From the NCBI GenBank assembly GCA_030998225.1, contig JAPYXD010000714.1, forward strand, positions 5,704,001 to 5,768,000: a stretch of DNA of 64,000 nt, written 5' to 3'. Under the pieces are notes generated by a model. It ran no database searches and was not told the DNA's origin. It saw only the letters and a list, made by a program, of their open reading frames with translations. The translations under genes and the position numbers were made by a program. Shown here one piece after another: positions 12,381 to 23,299 of the stretch (positions are counted from its first letter, which is position 1; every line of letters starts with the position of its first letter). This DNA comes from Diplolepis rosae (lineage: Eukaryota; Arthropoda; Insecta; Hymenoptera; Diplolepididae).

Positions 12381-12600
12381 ATTATATATATTTCATAATC
12401 TAAGCCTTTGTGCAAAAACCAGTATCATGACAATTTAGATTAGTTTCGCTCATGCGGTAACCTTTACACACCGTATAATCGCCTTCTATCCACTTTCGCT
12501 ACACAACATATATTATGTTAAGAAAATAATGGAATTGAAAAATAATGTCAACTAATTGACAAATTGGTCATACTCTAAGGCTATTATCTCATTGATCAAC

Positions 12601-12740
12601 GACTGTTTTTACCGAGGCCGGTTCATTGTTCACGATGAACACAACGCCTACCGCGATAAAAGGATTAAATAGTAAACGAACCAACGGGTTGAAGGCCTAC
12701 TGGACAAAATTGCCCACCGTGAGTAAGACCTACCCATGAT
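12601..12740. repeat. Dispersed repeat with an inverted partner at about 28411-28540
   Basis: GAACACAACGCCTACCGCG and the surrounding ~120 bp match the reverse complement of 28411-28540 imperfectly (both have GGTTCATTG..., then GGCCTAC.GG.CAAAATT). It is an unclassified dispersed element. Confidence 0.5.
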
Positions 12741-13168
12741 AGAGGAAAATTCCAGAGAAGAAGTGTCTTAATACATATACAAGTAAATGGAGTAAGTAAT
12801 CCTAACGCGTACATCATACCAAATAAAAACGTGTGAAGATCCTAACGCAGTCAAAAGCGTCTTTTATTCCCCAGAAAGATTTTCAAATTATTTAAATATA
12901 TAACAAACAGTGTTCTCAGATCGTGGATCCTAGCGGCACTTACTTCTTTGCTTAGATTCCACGGTCCACGCTGTCGGGCTGAGATCGAGAATTATGTGAA
13001 TTCGTGTAAAAGTGGCGCGGAGCAGACGAAAAATTCAAAATGACAGAATATGTAATCTAACAAGGAACCCTAGGTAGGTGTCCCCCTTCGATTTTGTTCG
13101 TTTTTTTTACGTGCCCAAAATGGTTTTTAGCGGGTAAAAATCACCCCCGAAAAGTGCGGTACCAAATA

Positions 13169-13505
13169 CAGTAAAACCTCATTTATCGGGACGCCCTTGA
13201 AATGGCAACACCTCGTTTATCGGGATTTGGAGGGGCTCCCCACTACCACCTACAGTCTCATGGTGGGTTGCCATCACTCTTGTATGTTGACATTAAGTAA
13301 TGGTAACGAAGGTATATATAATACGAAGGTGTGTAAAAAAATTGACATAATAAAACTCCTGCAAATGAAACATCTGCAAACTATGTCACTATGTACAAGG
13401 AGTGGTGGCTGGAGGAGATACAAAATGTCCCGACAAATGAGGTTGCGAGATCCCGATAAGTGAAGATCCCGATAAATGAGTGTCCCGATAAATGAGGTTT
13501 TACTG
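13169..13505. mobile_element. Pogo-type MITE, 337 bp
   Basis: The termini CAGTAAAACCTCATTTATCG and its inverted match ending TGAGGTTTTACTG are flanked by TA on both sides (13167-13168, 13506-13507). CAGT...-CCTC-TTTATCG ends and a TA duplication are characteristic of pogo/Tigger-like elements. The 88-codon open frame inside spans the repeat and resembles no transposase, so I treat this as non-autonomous. Confidence 0.75.
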
Positions 13506-13689
13506 TACCCATTTAATTGTTTAACATATAATAAAAGAATCTTTCACCATCAAACCAACTCGAAAAAGATCCTCACTATGAGAGATGAAATATGTGATTT
13601 TTTCATCTTGATAAAAAAGATTTTTGGGGGTTAAACTACCACACAATAAGTTTTAATTGTACAAAAAATTTTCAAACAGACATTATTTC

Positions 13690-14380
13690 AACCCGAAAAA
13701 TCTGGAAAAAATATATTTTGCACGCGATAATAAAATAAAGTTCATGTATATTTTTTGCATTTTCATGAGAAATTAATTTATAAGAAGTAACCACCCTTAA
13801 GTGCATGTTATTATATTTCTACAAAATAATGTACATTTCGCGTACAAAACCAAGTAGAAAAAATACTTCCACACAGAGGGTTAAAAAATATAAATTGCTC
13901 AATTTGGTCGAAACATTTTATGGTGGTAAACTACCCCAAAAGAAGTTGCGATCACACAAGAAAATGACCAAATAGGTGTAAATTGAAGCTGAAAATTCTG
14001 AAAAAAATATATATGCCACGCGATAATAAAATAAACTTCACGCATATTTGCATTTTCATTAGAAATTAATTTATAAGGGGTAACCACCCTTCAGTACATG
14101 TTATTATGGTTCTACAAAACAAAGCAAATTCCACGTAAAAAACCAAGCAGAAAAAATTCTTTCACACAGAGGGTTGAAAAATATATCATTTTATGGGGGT
14201 AAACTACCCCAAAAGAAGTTAGGATCACACAAGAAAATTACCAAATAGGTGTAAATTGAAGCAGAAAATTCTGAAAAAAGTATATGTTGCACACGATAAT
14301 AAAATAAAGTTTACGTATGTTTGCATTTTCATGGGAAATTAATTTATAAGGGGTAACCACCTATAAGAACATTTTCTTAT
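13690..14380. repeat. Three tandem-like copies of a ~280-bp unit upstream of a pogo-like transposase
   Basis: A unit containing CGATAATAAAATAAA, then GCATTTTCAT, then ATTAATTTATAAG, GGTAACCACC and CACACAGAGGGTT recurs starting near 13721, 14017 and 14290. An inverted partial copy lies at 16440-16626 beyond the transposase. The arrangement fits (sub)terminal repeats of the transposon that carries the 14760-16359 gene. Confidence 0.7.
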
Positions 14381-14759
14381 GTTCCTATAAATTAAAGAAC
14401 TCTATATTATACATATAACTTTATATTTGTAGAAATACATAAATTACATGTTTGACTCATGCAGAAGGTTAAACTGATAAAGCTGCTATTTATCTCGACC
14501 CACGTATCTTTACAAATGTATTGGAATGTATATGAGGCTAACTGTATTTGTTTTTCAAGAGCATGTTTTAAGTTAAGGATGCGAATTTTTGTGAAGACTG
14601 CGAATAATCGTTCAGTGTTGATTTCATCGTTCTCGAGTTTAAAAGTCTACTTCTTTGTTTTTGCAGTAAGAAATATCAGTGTACAGTTTTTCAAGTCTTG
14701 TAAGCATGCCTATAAATCCCTTGAATGTAATACAACTTTTCTTAGTTGCATTCTAAACC

Positions 14760-16359
14760 ATGAACATACCTGACAGTGAAGTTAATGATGCAGAACGGCA
14801 ACTGGCAGATCATTTCAATGAACTACTAATTCAGGCTATGAATGAGTTCAATAGTGTTGAAATTGTTGAAGAAATTACGTTAAACTTTTCAGAACCATAT
14901 AACGACTGGGAGACTTCCGCTGTGGAAGACACCTATGTAGAGTGGACTCCTAAACTTGATTCTAAATCAGATGACGCTGCTTGTACGAGAGATGATGAAA
15001 ATGTTGTCTTCGATTATAAACAAAGAGCAGTGGATTTTTAGAGAAGCGGAATAAAAAAAAGCAATCGTGAGTTAAGTGATGTTCAACATCGGTTCAGAAA
15101 AGTAACATCAGTACGTCAATTGAGGCGATGGGCAGGACAAGTAAGCAAAGGCGGCACATACATGGAAGAGTTGCATCGTATTGCGGAGAACACATTGAAC
15201 AATTTTAAAAGTGCAATTGATGTTGGTATGATAATTCACGATGTAGACCTACAGAAATGGGGTCTACATGCTAAAAATATCCTTGGTTTTGAAGACACAC
15301 GATTTGAAGCATCTGACTGATGGGTTGGAAGTTTAAAGGAACTCACCGAATAACATCCAGAAAAGTCAATAAATTCATCACCAGAAAAACATTAGAAGAT
15401 AAGGAAAAGTTAAAAATAAATGCGGAGAATTTTGTAAATGAAGTGAAGCCGTACATCACTCAATATGGGAGAGAGAATGTTTATAACTCGGATCAAAGTG
15501 GATTCCAGTTAGAAATGCATTCTGGGAGAACATTGGCAATTGAAGTTACACGGCAAGTCAAATGTGTCGTCCAATCTATTTCTTCTACAACTCACAGCTA
15601 CACTATCCAACCCACGATTTCTGCGGATAGAAAGCTTCTATCTCCACCTTACCTTGTGTTAAAAGAGCCAAGTGGAAAATTTGGACTCATTGTACAAGAA
15701 ACCATTTTTCAGCCTATAAACGGCTTTGTAGCTGCATTCAAATCTGGAGAAGTTACGTCTGGTGAATTTGTTTATTTTTAGTAATTTTTGGTCATAAAAT
15801 AAATTCATTACAGTCTTTAAATTTTTTAAATTATTTTATCTGCAGAACATTTTCAGGGCTGGTTGGAAAATGTTTTTATCCAGAAGGTAGGGCCGACAAG
15901 CGTGTTGCTCATAGATTCTTGGACTGGGCACTGCCCAGAAGTTGTACGGCAAGCAACGCCTGCGGGAAAAATGTTATTCCTGTGATTATACTAAAAGGCA
16001 CTACTGAAAAAGTTCAGCCCCTTGACGTCTACGGATTTCGCATAAGAAAAAATTATGCGTGACATTTTTCAGATTCAGTTATACTTTTAGGATATGAATT
16101 AAATGTGCACATACGAAATAATATTGTAAAATTACAGTCTTTAGTACATAATCAATTATCTTCACCAAGGCATCACCGTCTTTTCAAGTGCTTCTGGCTC
16201 AAAAGTGGTTACGTTGCAGAAAAACCAGCAGAATTTGAGAATCCGCTAGCCTGTTTCTTCACAAAATTTTCTAATGCATTATGTGAAATTTCTGGATGTC
16301 AAAATGTAGCCGCAATTAGATATTCGTGGTGCAAAAAAATCTTTTTGTACAATGAATAA
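14760..16359 (+). pseudogene. Pogo-like transposase (CENP-B-type HTH plus DDE domain), decayed
   Basis: Successive pieces read as one family. An N-terminal acidic segment (14760-15041) is followed by VQHRFRKVTSVRQLRRW (to ~15125) and a segment with TLNNFKSAIDVGMIIHDVDL (15120-15320). Next come a CENP-B-type turn with HRITSRKVNKFIT and the catalytic core YNSDQSGFQLE (15320-15761). After an intron come LLIDSWTGHCPE, KGTTEKVQPLDVYGFR (15846-16065) and a tail to 16359. The first two catalytic aspartates (SDQSGF, IDSWTGH) are visible. Lesions seen are TAG at ~15039, a frameshift near 15317 and TGA near 16060. An 84-bp GT...AG intron at 15762-15845 splits a Glu codon and restores the motif order. 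Confidence 0.7.
15762..15845 (+). other. Intron of the pogo-like transposase
   Basis: The donor G|GTGAAT and acceptor TTTTATCTGCAG|AA enclose 84 AT-rich bases with a pyrimidine-rich 3' end. Removing them keeps one frame from the catalytic core into the next conserved segment (T-S-E-H-F-Q-G-W across the junction). Without splicing, the frame stops within 20 bp. Confidence 0.6.
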
Positions 16360-16439
16360 ACAAGTCTACTGATGATTGTTGGTCTGATAAATTTTATTTT
16401 ATTATTGCCTTCAACATATACTTTTTTTAGATTTTTACG

Positions 16440-16626
16440 ACATGAATTAGCACTCATTTGGTAATTTTCTTGTGTGATCGTAACTTCTTATGGGGTAGTT
16501 TACCCCCATAAAATGTTTCGACTAAATTGAGCAATTAATATTTTTCAACCCTCTGTGTGAAGGAATTTTTTCTGCTTGGTTTTGTACGTGAAATTTACTT
16601 TATTTTGTATAAATATAATAACATGC
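16440..16626 (-). repeat. Inverted copy of the 13.7-14.4 kb repeat unit, cut by G3
   Basis: The sequence is the reverse complement of the CACACAAGAAAAT ... CAACTT, TGGGGTAGTTTACCCCCAT, CCCTCTGTGTGAA block. It marks the right side of the pogo-like transposon. It stops at 16626, where the 3' edge of gypsy element G3 begins, so the transposon's true right end is missing. Confidence 0.65.
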
Positions 16627-16636
16627 GGACGTGACA

Positions 16637-16646
16637 CCTCCCCCCT
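16637..16646 (-). other. G3 polypurine tract
   Basis: On the minus strand GGGGGGAGG directly precedes TGTCACGT, the conserved LTR start also seen in G2 (47262-47271). This is the plus-strand DNA priming site of LTR retrotransposons. Confidence 0.6.
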
Positions 16647-18320
16647 TAATTCGAACGTGGGGAGCTAACGATCCGCGATCAAAACTTCGGTAGAAGAATA
16701 CATTTTTAATCCAAGATGCTTACTCAATCAAGAACATATTTTTAATTTAATTTAACAATTTATAACACAAAAATTTTGATTATGCATAATTATAGGAATT
16801 AACATTTTAAATTATTGTTGCGAATAAAAGATTTATAACAAGTTTTACATAAATGCATAGTAATAACAGAGGATACAATTCTGGAAATATTACAATCATT
16901 GATTACATATGTTATGGTGGTAATTAGGTAATTTGACAAATTTTTTTTGATTTACAATAACTATTTAAACTTACAACATGATGATTGTTGATGAACAGAA
17001 GATTAAAAATTGTAAAATTTTATCGATTAGATATAAAATACTAAAGAGTCATTTCCAAGAATTACGATCGTTCATGTAAACATTAGTAAAAATAAAATCT
17101 GGAAAGCATTATAAATTATTGATTATACATAAAAAGAGATTGACATATATAATATTAATAGAGATTTAAAAAAATATTAGGATCGTTGATTACATATATT
17201 AATTAATAGACGTCGTAACTTGGTACATTTAAGAGAAAAAACTTGGTTAAATCTAAAATTGATTTCATCAAAACATGGCATTGCTATTGCTTACTATTAC
17301 TTTTACATGATTCTAATAATTAATTTCATGAACTTCAATTTCATTGGTCTATTATTGAATGAATAAAATAATCATAAGAAAAACAATTTTACATAATAAC
17401 AGGGTAATAGATTTTCCTACAATTCTTGTACTTTTAATTGTTTTTCTAATCTTTCTTTTGAAATTAATAGAGTTATTTGTGCATGGAACATGAAGAATAG
17501 TAATTATTCAATTTGTTATTTTTGCACATTAATTTCTATTGGAAAAGCAATTTGTACATTAACAATTATGTAACGCCATCGCACAGTTTACATTTACAGA
17601 CTCAATATTTGTAGAAACTGTCCTTCCAATAGGATGGGAATCAATAAAAGTTCCCTTGATAGAAGAAAATCAAAATTGAAATTATACTTATGATGGCAAC
17701 AATTATGAAATGCTTATTGATTCTCGTCAGAAAAAGTCTTTTTTTCATCCAAAAAAGAAGAAAAATTCAAATATTTCTATATTTTTCTTTAAGTGACTAA
17801 ACAAATTGTTAATTCGAATGAAAAATAGCATTTGTCTTAATAAAAAGGTTATTAGTTTGTTTCTTACCTAGTCAATGAACAAAAACAAAATTGATTGAAT
17901 CAAATGTAAAGAAAGTATTCATAAGAATTTTAAAGAGGTATAATTTTTTGTGATGATATTCGATTTTTAGTTTGTGCTGAATAGAAGCGAAAAGTTGAAA
18001 AATTTTAATGCATTTGATAAGTATTTGCTAGTTTGTGGAGTTTAATTTAATCTGAAAAAAAAAAATCTATTAAAATTTTTTGATTGCTATTACAGTATTA
18101 CCGTACAGTGAGCTTCTCGAATCTCTGAAATAGAAAAAAAAAGATTAGAATAAAATTTCAAAGGATCTTTTTGTTTAAAACATTTCCTGGTTTAGTTATT
18201 CTAAACGATTTGGTTTTATGCAAAATTTATATTATTTTAAGTTTCGATTCAAATTCAGTTAATCAATTTTGTATATTTATGTGCGATCTTTTTATTCGAT
18301 TGACGTGAACTACTGTCGTT
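16647..18320. other. G3 non-coding 3' region
   Basis: About 1.7 kb of AT-rich DNA lies between the G3 integrase stop and the polypurine tract. In G2 the equivalent interval encodes a dsRNA-binding ORF. I could not find its KKQAK signature or cysteine cluster here on either strand, so the ORF is absent or decayed beyond recognition. Confidence 0.45.
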
Positions 18321-19660
18321 TTATCCTTTTATGTTGATTTTTACATTTCCTTTTCCCAGTACATCTAAAACTTCGTGAGGGCCTGTGTATTGATTATCCA
18401 GCTTTTTAATTTTTCCTCCTTTTAATAAAAATACATTATCCCCAATTTTTATTTCCAAGGGATTTATTTTTCTATCGTGGTACATTTTTGATTTTTCTTT
18501 TGCCTTTATGAGGTTTTCTCTTGCTTGTGTTCGCATTTTATGCAGTTGTGTGACAAAATTTATCAAATATTCATCATAGATTTGCAATATTTCATTTAGT
18601 GATAGAGGTTCACTAGAGGATTCACGGGCTAATTTGCCAAAAACTAATTCGTAAGGCGTACATTTTGTGGCTTCATGTACACTTGTGTTATATGAGAACA
18701 TTGCTAATTCTAGCCAATCGTCCCATTCTGAGTTTTTGCCACAAATTGTTTGAGATATTCACCTAGGACATGATCGGATCGTTCAAGTGATCCATTGGAT
18801 TGAGGGTGAAAAGCTGTGATACGAAATTGTTTGATTCTAAAGCGTTTTGCTAATCTTTTTAATAAATTGCTTAAAAAATCTCTGCCTTGATCCGTTAGTA
18901 CTCCTTTTGGCGATCCAAACATGCAAATAAATTTTTTCACGAATGCGTCTGCTATTGTACCAGCTTGATGATTAGGAAGCGGTATTGCTAGAGAGTATTT
19001 TGTAAAATTCTCTTGTATAGTAAGAATATACAGATTTCCAGACTTTGTTTCTGGTAGTGGACCAAAAATATCCATTGATATTTTTTCGAAGGCAGTAGTG
19101 GGTGTATCAGTAATAACCATAGGATTTTTAGTTTTAACCCGAACTAATTTTTTTATTTGGCATTGTAAGCAGCCTTGAATATACTTTTGAATATCGACTT
19201 TCATATTTTCCCAAAAAAAATTCTGGCGAATTCGATTATAGGTTTTTGTCACGCCTTTATGTCCTCCTAATGCTGAGGAGTGAGCTACTTCAATTAATTG
19301 TGATCTTTGTTCTTTTGTTGGATATTGCGTTATGCGATTACAAACTATCATTTTCGTAAGTGAATTTGCAAAAACTAAATCAAATATTAATTTTATTTCT
19401 TTCCAAGGTATATGGTTGATTTTTGAAGTCTTTGAAATACTAATTGATCGTAAATTCAATTTTTGAGATAATTCGTGTAATGAAAAAATTGACAATTTTA
19501 TATTATTTAAGGTTTCAGATAAATTGTCTCGAATTTCTCCCTCAATCGGAAAGGCAAACTGATAATAGTTTCCTTTTTTAGTTCCTTTCGCTGTTCCCTT
19601 CTGTAAGTTTTTAAATTTTGGTAAGGTTCCACGTTTTTCTAGACTTTTTGATCCATTATC
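18321..19660 (-). pseudogene. G3 integrase
   Basis: An HHCC zinc finger is complete (HSSALGGHKGVTKTYNRI, then CLQC), followed by the DDE core (MDIFGPLPETKS, LTDQGRDFLSNL, FHPQSNGSLERS) and a C-terminal GPY-like segment (QYTGPHEVLDVLG). The protein is in two frames, 19495-18710 and 18701-18321, joined by a single frameshift just before LAMFSYN. It would insert retroelement cDNA into chromosomes. The upstream part (to ~19660) matches the G2 segment VECRDQLTMRKDN and holds further stops. Confidence 0.8.
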
Positions 19661-19935
19661 TCCAGGATTTCCATTTTTTGTAGAAAATATACATAATTAT
19701 CTTTTCGCATCGTTAATTGATCGCGACATTCAACGATATTTTTATTCGTTAAAATTTGTCTGGTAGATTTTGAATTGGGTGGAGGGGGCTCTGGGGGTGG
19801 ACGGTTTTCTTCGAATTCTAAATTATTATCATTTTCGAGATTTTTCCTGGTTTTTATTTGTTGTTTTTGTTTATTCCGGAACTTTGTTCATTAAAGGTAT
19901 CTTCGATATTTTTATTTTCAAAAATTTCTTCAATA

Positions 19936-20493
19936 CTATTTTTCAGAGTTTTCTTCATCTTCAGTTTCTATATCAATTACTTCATCTTCAGAAGTAGAAA
20001 AATAATTTTCGCTTTCTTCCTCTTGAGGTATAATAAATTGTTTGGGCTTTTTGCCATTTTTCTTTCTTTTATTTTTTGCTTGGATTTCTCTTAAATAGTC
20101 CAAATATTCAGGATCAGAATCAGGATCAGAGTCGGAATCTGATTTTACCTTTGTTCGGCTTCCTTTTTGCTTATTCATTTCTGGTAATTAATTTTCATAT
20201 ATTTGTTTTCTTGGAGTACCTCTCTTTCTTTTTTTTTGAGAGGGAATAATTTTTGAATTTGTAAGTAGATTTTTTCTTGGCCTACCTCGAGGTTTTTTCA
20301 CAAGAGGGTTAGAAGAAAAATTTTCGTCTAATTTTTCTTTGATTTCATTTTGATTTAAATTTTCTAGATTTTTATGCTGATTTGAATTTTTCATTTGTTC
20401 TTGTTTTTTCTTTTTACCCCTAGTAGTCATGGTTTTCCATGGCGAATTTTCATAATTTTTTCCAAGTATTGGACTTAAGAGCATAATAGTCAT
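19936..20493 (-). pseudogene. G3 AT-hook and acidic insertion between RT and integrase
   Basis: Two adjacent open frames (20493-20188 and 20178-19936) contain an AT-hook core PRGRPRK and a second weaker hook KRGTPRK. Basic patches follow, then an SD/DP-rich acidic run and a Glu-rich end. Similar composition and the RGRPRK core occur at the same pol position in G2. Typical gypsy pol goes straight from RNase H to integrase. AT-hooks bind AT-rich minor grooves, so a chromatin-binding role is an inference. The frame breaks between the two pieces. Confidence 0.6.
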
Positions 20494-20539
20494 AAACAGA
20501 AGCTTTGATGCTAAAAGTTACAATATATCAAAAGCTGTT

Positions 20540-21785
20540 TGCTGTTTATCGGTCCAGATGAAAGGGGTATCCTTTTTTAGAAGTTGATTAAGAGGATTGG
20601 CAATTTTTGCAAATCCTTCGATAAATCTACGATAATATCATGCTAATCCTAAAAATTGTTTCACATTCTTTTGTGTTTTTGGAACTAGAAATTCTTTTAC
20701 GGCTTTTATTTTTTGGGGTCCGGTCAAACTCCATTTTTATCAATTATATGACCTAAATATCCTATCTCAGGTCATAGAAATTCACATTTGTCTGGTTGTA
20801 AATAAAGGTTTGCTTTTCGAAGACGTTGTATTAAATTATTAAATTTTTTCTCATGTTCTTCTAGTGTATCAGCAAATATGACTATGTCGTCAAGATATAC
20901 AAAGAGTTCTGTCCTTATTAATCCAGTTAAAGTAATATCCATTAACCTTTGAAATGTTGCAAGGGCGGTTTTTAAACCAAAGGGCATTCTATCAAATTCA
21001 TAATGGCCATGAGGTGTAGAAAATGCAGTTTTATGAGAGTCTTTAGGGTCCATTTTTATATGGTGAAAACCAGTAGCTAAATCGAATACTGAAAAATATC
21101 TGGCAGATCCGAGTGAATCGAGTATATCATTTATATTAGGTAGTGGGTAAGAATCTCCGATTGTTTTTTCATTAAGTATTCTGAAGTCAAGAACCATACG
21201 CCATTTTATTTTACTTTTAGAGTCTGGCTTTTTAGGAACAATCCAAACTGGAGTGTTATACGGTGATTGTGAAGGTTTTATTATTTTATTTTTTAATAAT
21301 TCGTCAACTTTTTTTGTAATTTCTTCTTTATGAACAGGGGGAAATCTATATTGTCTTGAATAAATGGGAGAATCATCTGTAGTTGGAATAGAATGTTGCA
21401 AAACGTTAGTAGCTTCAAGTGTTTCTCCTGGGATTTGAAATCTGTCTGCATTGTTAATAATTAATCTCTCTACCCGTTCGTATTCGTCTTGATTCAAATG
21501 ATCCAAACGAAGAAGTTTTTTGATGCATTCTATTCTCTCTTCACCTGTTATGTTAAAAAATTTGCATAGATTGTCCAAAGAATTGTCGGTTTTCAAGAAG
21601 CTGTTCAGAATTTGGTTAGATAATTCGTCATCACTTAAGTTTTTTAAATTCCTTGATTGACTTGTTACATTTTGAAAATCTCTTTCTTCAAAGTCTTCTA
21701 AAGTTATAGCCGGTATTGATATCGTTACTGAAATTTCGTTTGTATTTGCAAATTTGATATAAGCTTTACCATTGCAATTTTTCAC
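20540..21785 (-). pseudogene. G3 reverse transcriptase
   Basis: Fingers and palm are clear: PSQSPYNTPVWIVPKK, KWRMVLDFRILNEKTIGD, SVFDLATGFHHIKMD, FGLKTALATFQRLMD and the catalytic FVYLDDIVIFAD. The open frame ends at a TGA (20774-20772) after KCEFL. The family continues there with an Arg-Pro pair, and a second TGA follows some 20 codons on, both explicable as CGA to TGA transitions. The thumb continues to about 20540, after which RNase H is missing and the AT-hook region begins. Confidence 0.8.
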
Positions 21786-22060
21786 AATTGCGTCTCCAGC
21801 TTAAATTCCTTCGCCAAAATGTAGTCGAGGTACGTAACCTTCGCTTTTTTCAGTATTTTCAATTGGAACATAATATGTTGTTACTGTTCTAGCTGGAATT
21901 GTTAATGTCTGTGTCGATTCAAATGCATACTGTTTATTTTGTATCTCTAGACATTTTCATACATAATTTAGATTAACTTTATTTTCTCGAAAAAATTTTG
22001 AACCTAGAACTCCGTCTTCATCTATGGTAAAATTTGCTATGAACTATGCTGGAGTTACAT
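21786..22060 (-). pseudogene. G3 protease C-terminal remnant and linker
   Basis: Minus-strand reading shows a remnant similar to the G2 segment that follows the protease (...IQNNKYRF.., then GNAIV-type linker leading into RT), with a stop near 21800. The DTG-containing half is missing and similarity ends near 22060, which marks the 5' truncation point. Confidence 0.5.
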
Positions 22061-23299
22061 ATCATTATTATAAAGTTTAGTATTTTTACTAACAAAAATT
22101 CTCAAAGTGATAAGTTTTTCCCTAAATTGAAAAATACTATAGTAAAAATTTATATAAAAAGTTTCTCCGTGTAACAATTTTATTATTTCTAATGTTAAAT
22201 TTTTTCAAATTAAACACTTCATTATTCTATAATTTGATTGAATAAATACTATTGTAGTGTGGTAAAGGTAATGATAATATGTACAAATAAATTTTATACG
22301 TTGAGCCACAATATACAAAATTTAACATTAGAAATAATAAAATTGTTAGTTATTTACACTCTTGGCGAGTGAAAAATCCAAATTTGGTTAACTAATCGAA
22401 ATATTTTAAGAATTATTTTTCTGGATTCTACCTTGGAGTCCAACATAATACAAAAATCATTTTGGATGTAAGTGAGGAGGTTAGCTGATTATATCAGGTT
22501 GGTAAGGCCTGATAATTTATTTTTGTTTGTGGGTACGTTGTCACTTGTCAGGTCTATGGGCCCTGAGTTGTTCACAATGATAATAAAACACTGAATTTAC
22601 GAATATATAAGGTAATTTATTATAAATAAATAAGTTCTTGCACAAGTTTTCATAAAATGTTACTTAGTTGGTAACTTACTTGTCTACCTCTTAAATTAGA
22701 GGGCAAAAGAGAGAATTGTCGTTTATTACTTCTATTATTGCAATTCAAGGCGCACAAATCCTTGCAGGATAGTTGGGTTTCGTTTGAGTCTCCGTGAGGT
22801 AGAAAAACAACGATAAATTTTGCAGGAGGTATGGTGTAAGGGATGCAAGTCTACCAGCAACTCATGTGATCAATTATCCGCTTACGTATCTTGCTAAGTA
22901 CACGAGAAATGAATCAAACATGCACTTGTTAACAAGATAGGTTAGTTCGTCCCGATTTCAGAAATGAATCACTATTAATCGACACGACTAAATACGACGA
23001 TGCACGTAATCCAAAGGAACTATCTAACACTACGGTTTCCGGACTTGCACCACTTAAGGACCAAGGATTTTATTTACCAAGTACCGAATGTTGAGTTGCT
23101 CATAGAAATCCAATGAGACTTACGTTTATCGAGGGGTCTGCTCACGACGTTGAATTACCGGTCCAGACCTAACAACCGTACAACTGTTCGGAACTTAATG
23201 ACAAACCTCTCAGTGTCTCCAGAACGTGGGATTTTTCGGCCCCCACCACGTTCCCATCTGGGAGAAACACATGCAAACGTGGCGTGTCAGTGTGTCAGT
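22061..23299. other. Gene-free stretch
   Basis: No gene can be supported. Besides the palindromic pair at 22172-22348 I see only unclassified AT-rich DNA and a somewhat GC-richer part at 22700-23290. The 78-codon frame at 23150-23386 runs into the next element's inverted repeat. Confidence 0.4.
22172..22348. repeat. 32-bp perfect inverted repeat with ~110-nt loop
   Basis: TAACAATTTTATTATTTC... (22172-22204) recurs as its reverse complement ending at 22348. It could be the ends of a ~177-bp MITE. No target duplication is obvious. Confidence 0.65.

Larger units (their letters stand above)
16627..22060 (-). mobile_element. G3: truncated Ty3/gypsy retrotransposon related to G2
   Basis: Read on the minus strand, it runs from the C-terminal part of protease through reverse transcriptase, an AT-hook/acidic insertion and integrase to a polypurine tract. 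Protein similarity to G2 is high in RT and integrase. Gag and the 5' LTR are missing, RNase H appears deleted, and only the first bases of the 3' LTR (TGTCACGTCCGC on the minus strand) remain at 16627-16636. It has several stops and frameshifts, so it is a dead copy. Confidence 0.8.

Noticed and set aside
13197..13463. 88-codon ORF inside the pogo-type MITE
   Set aside because: It runs through the terminal repeats and has no transposase motif.
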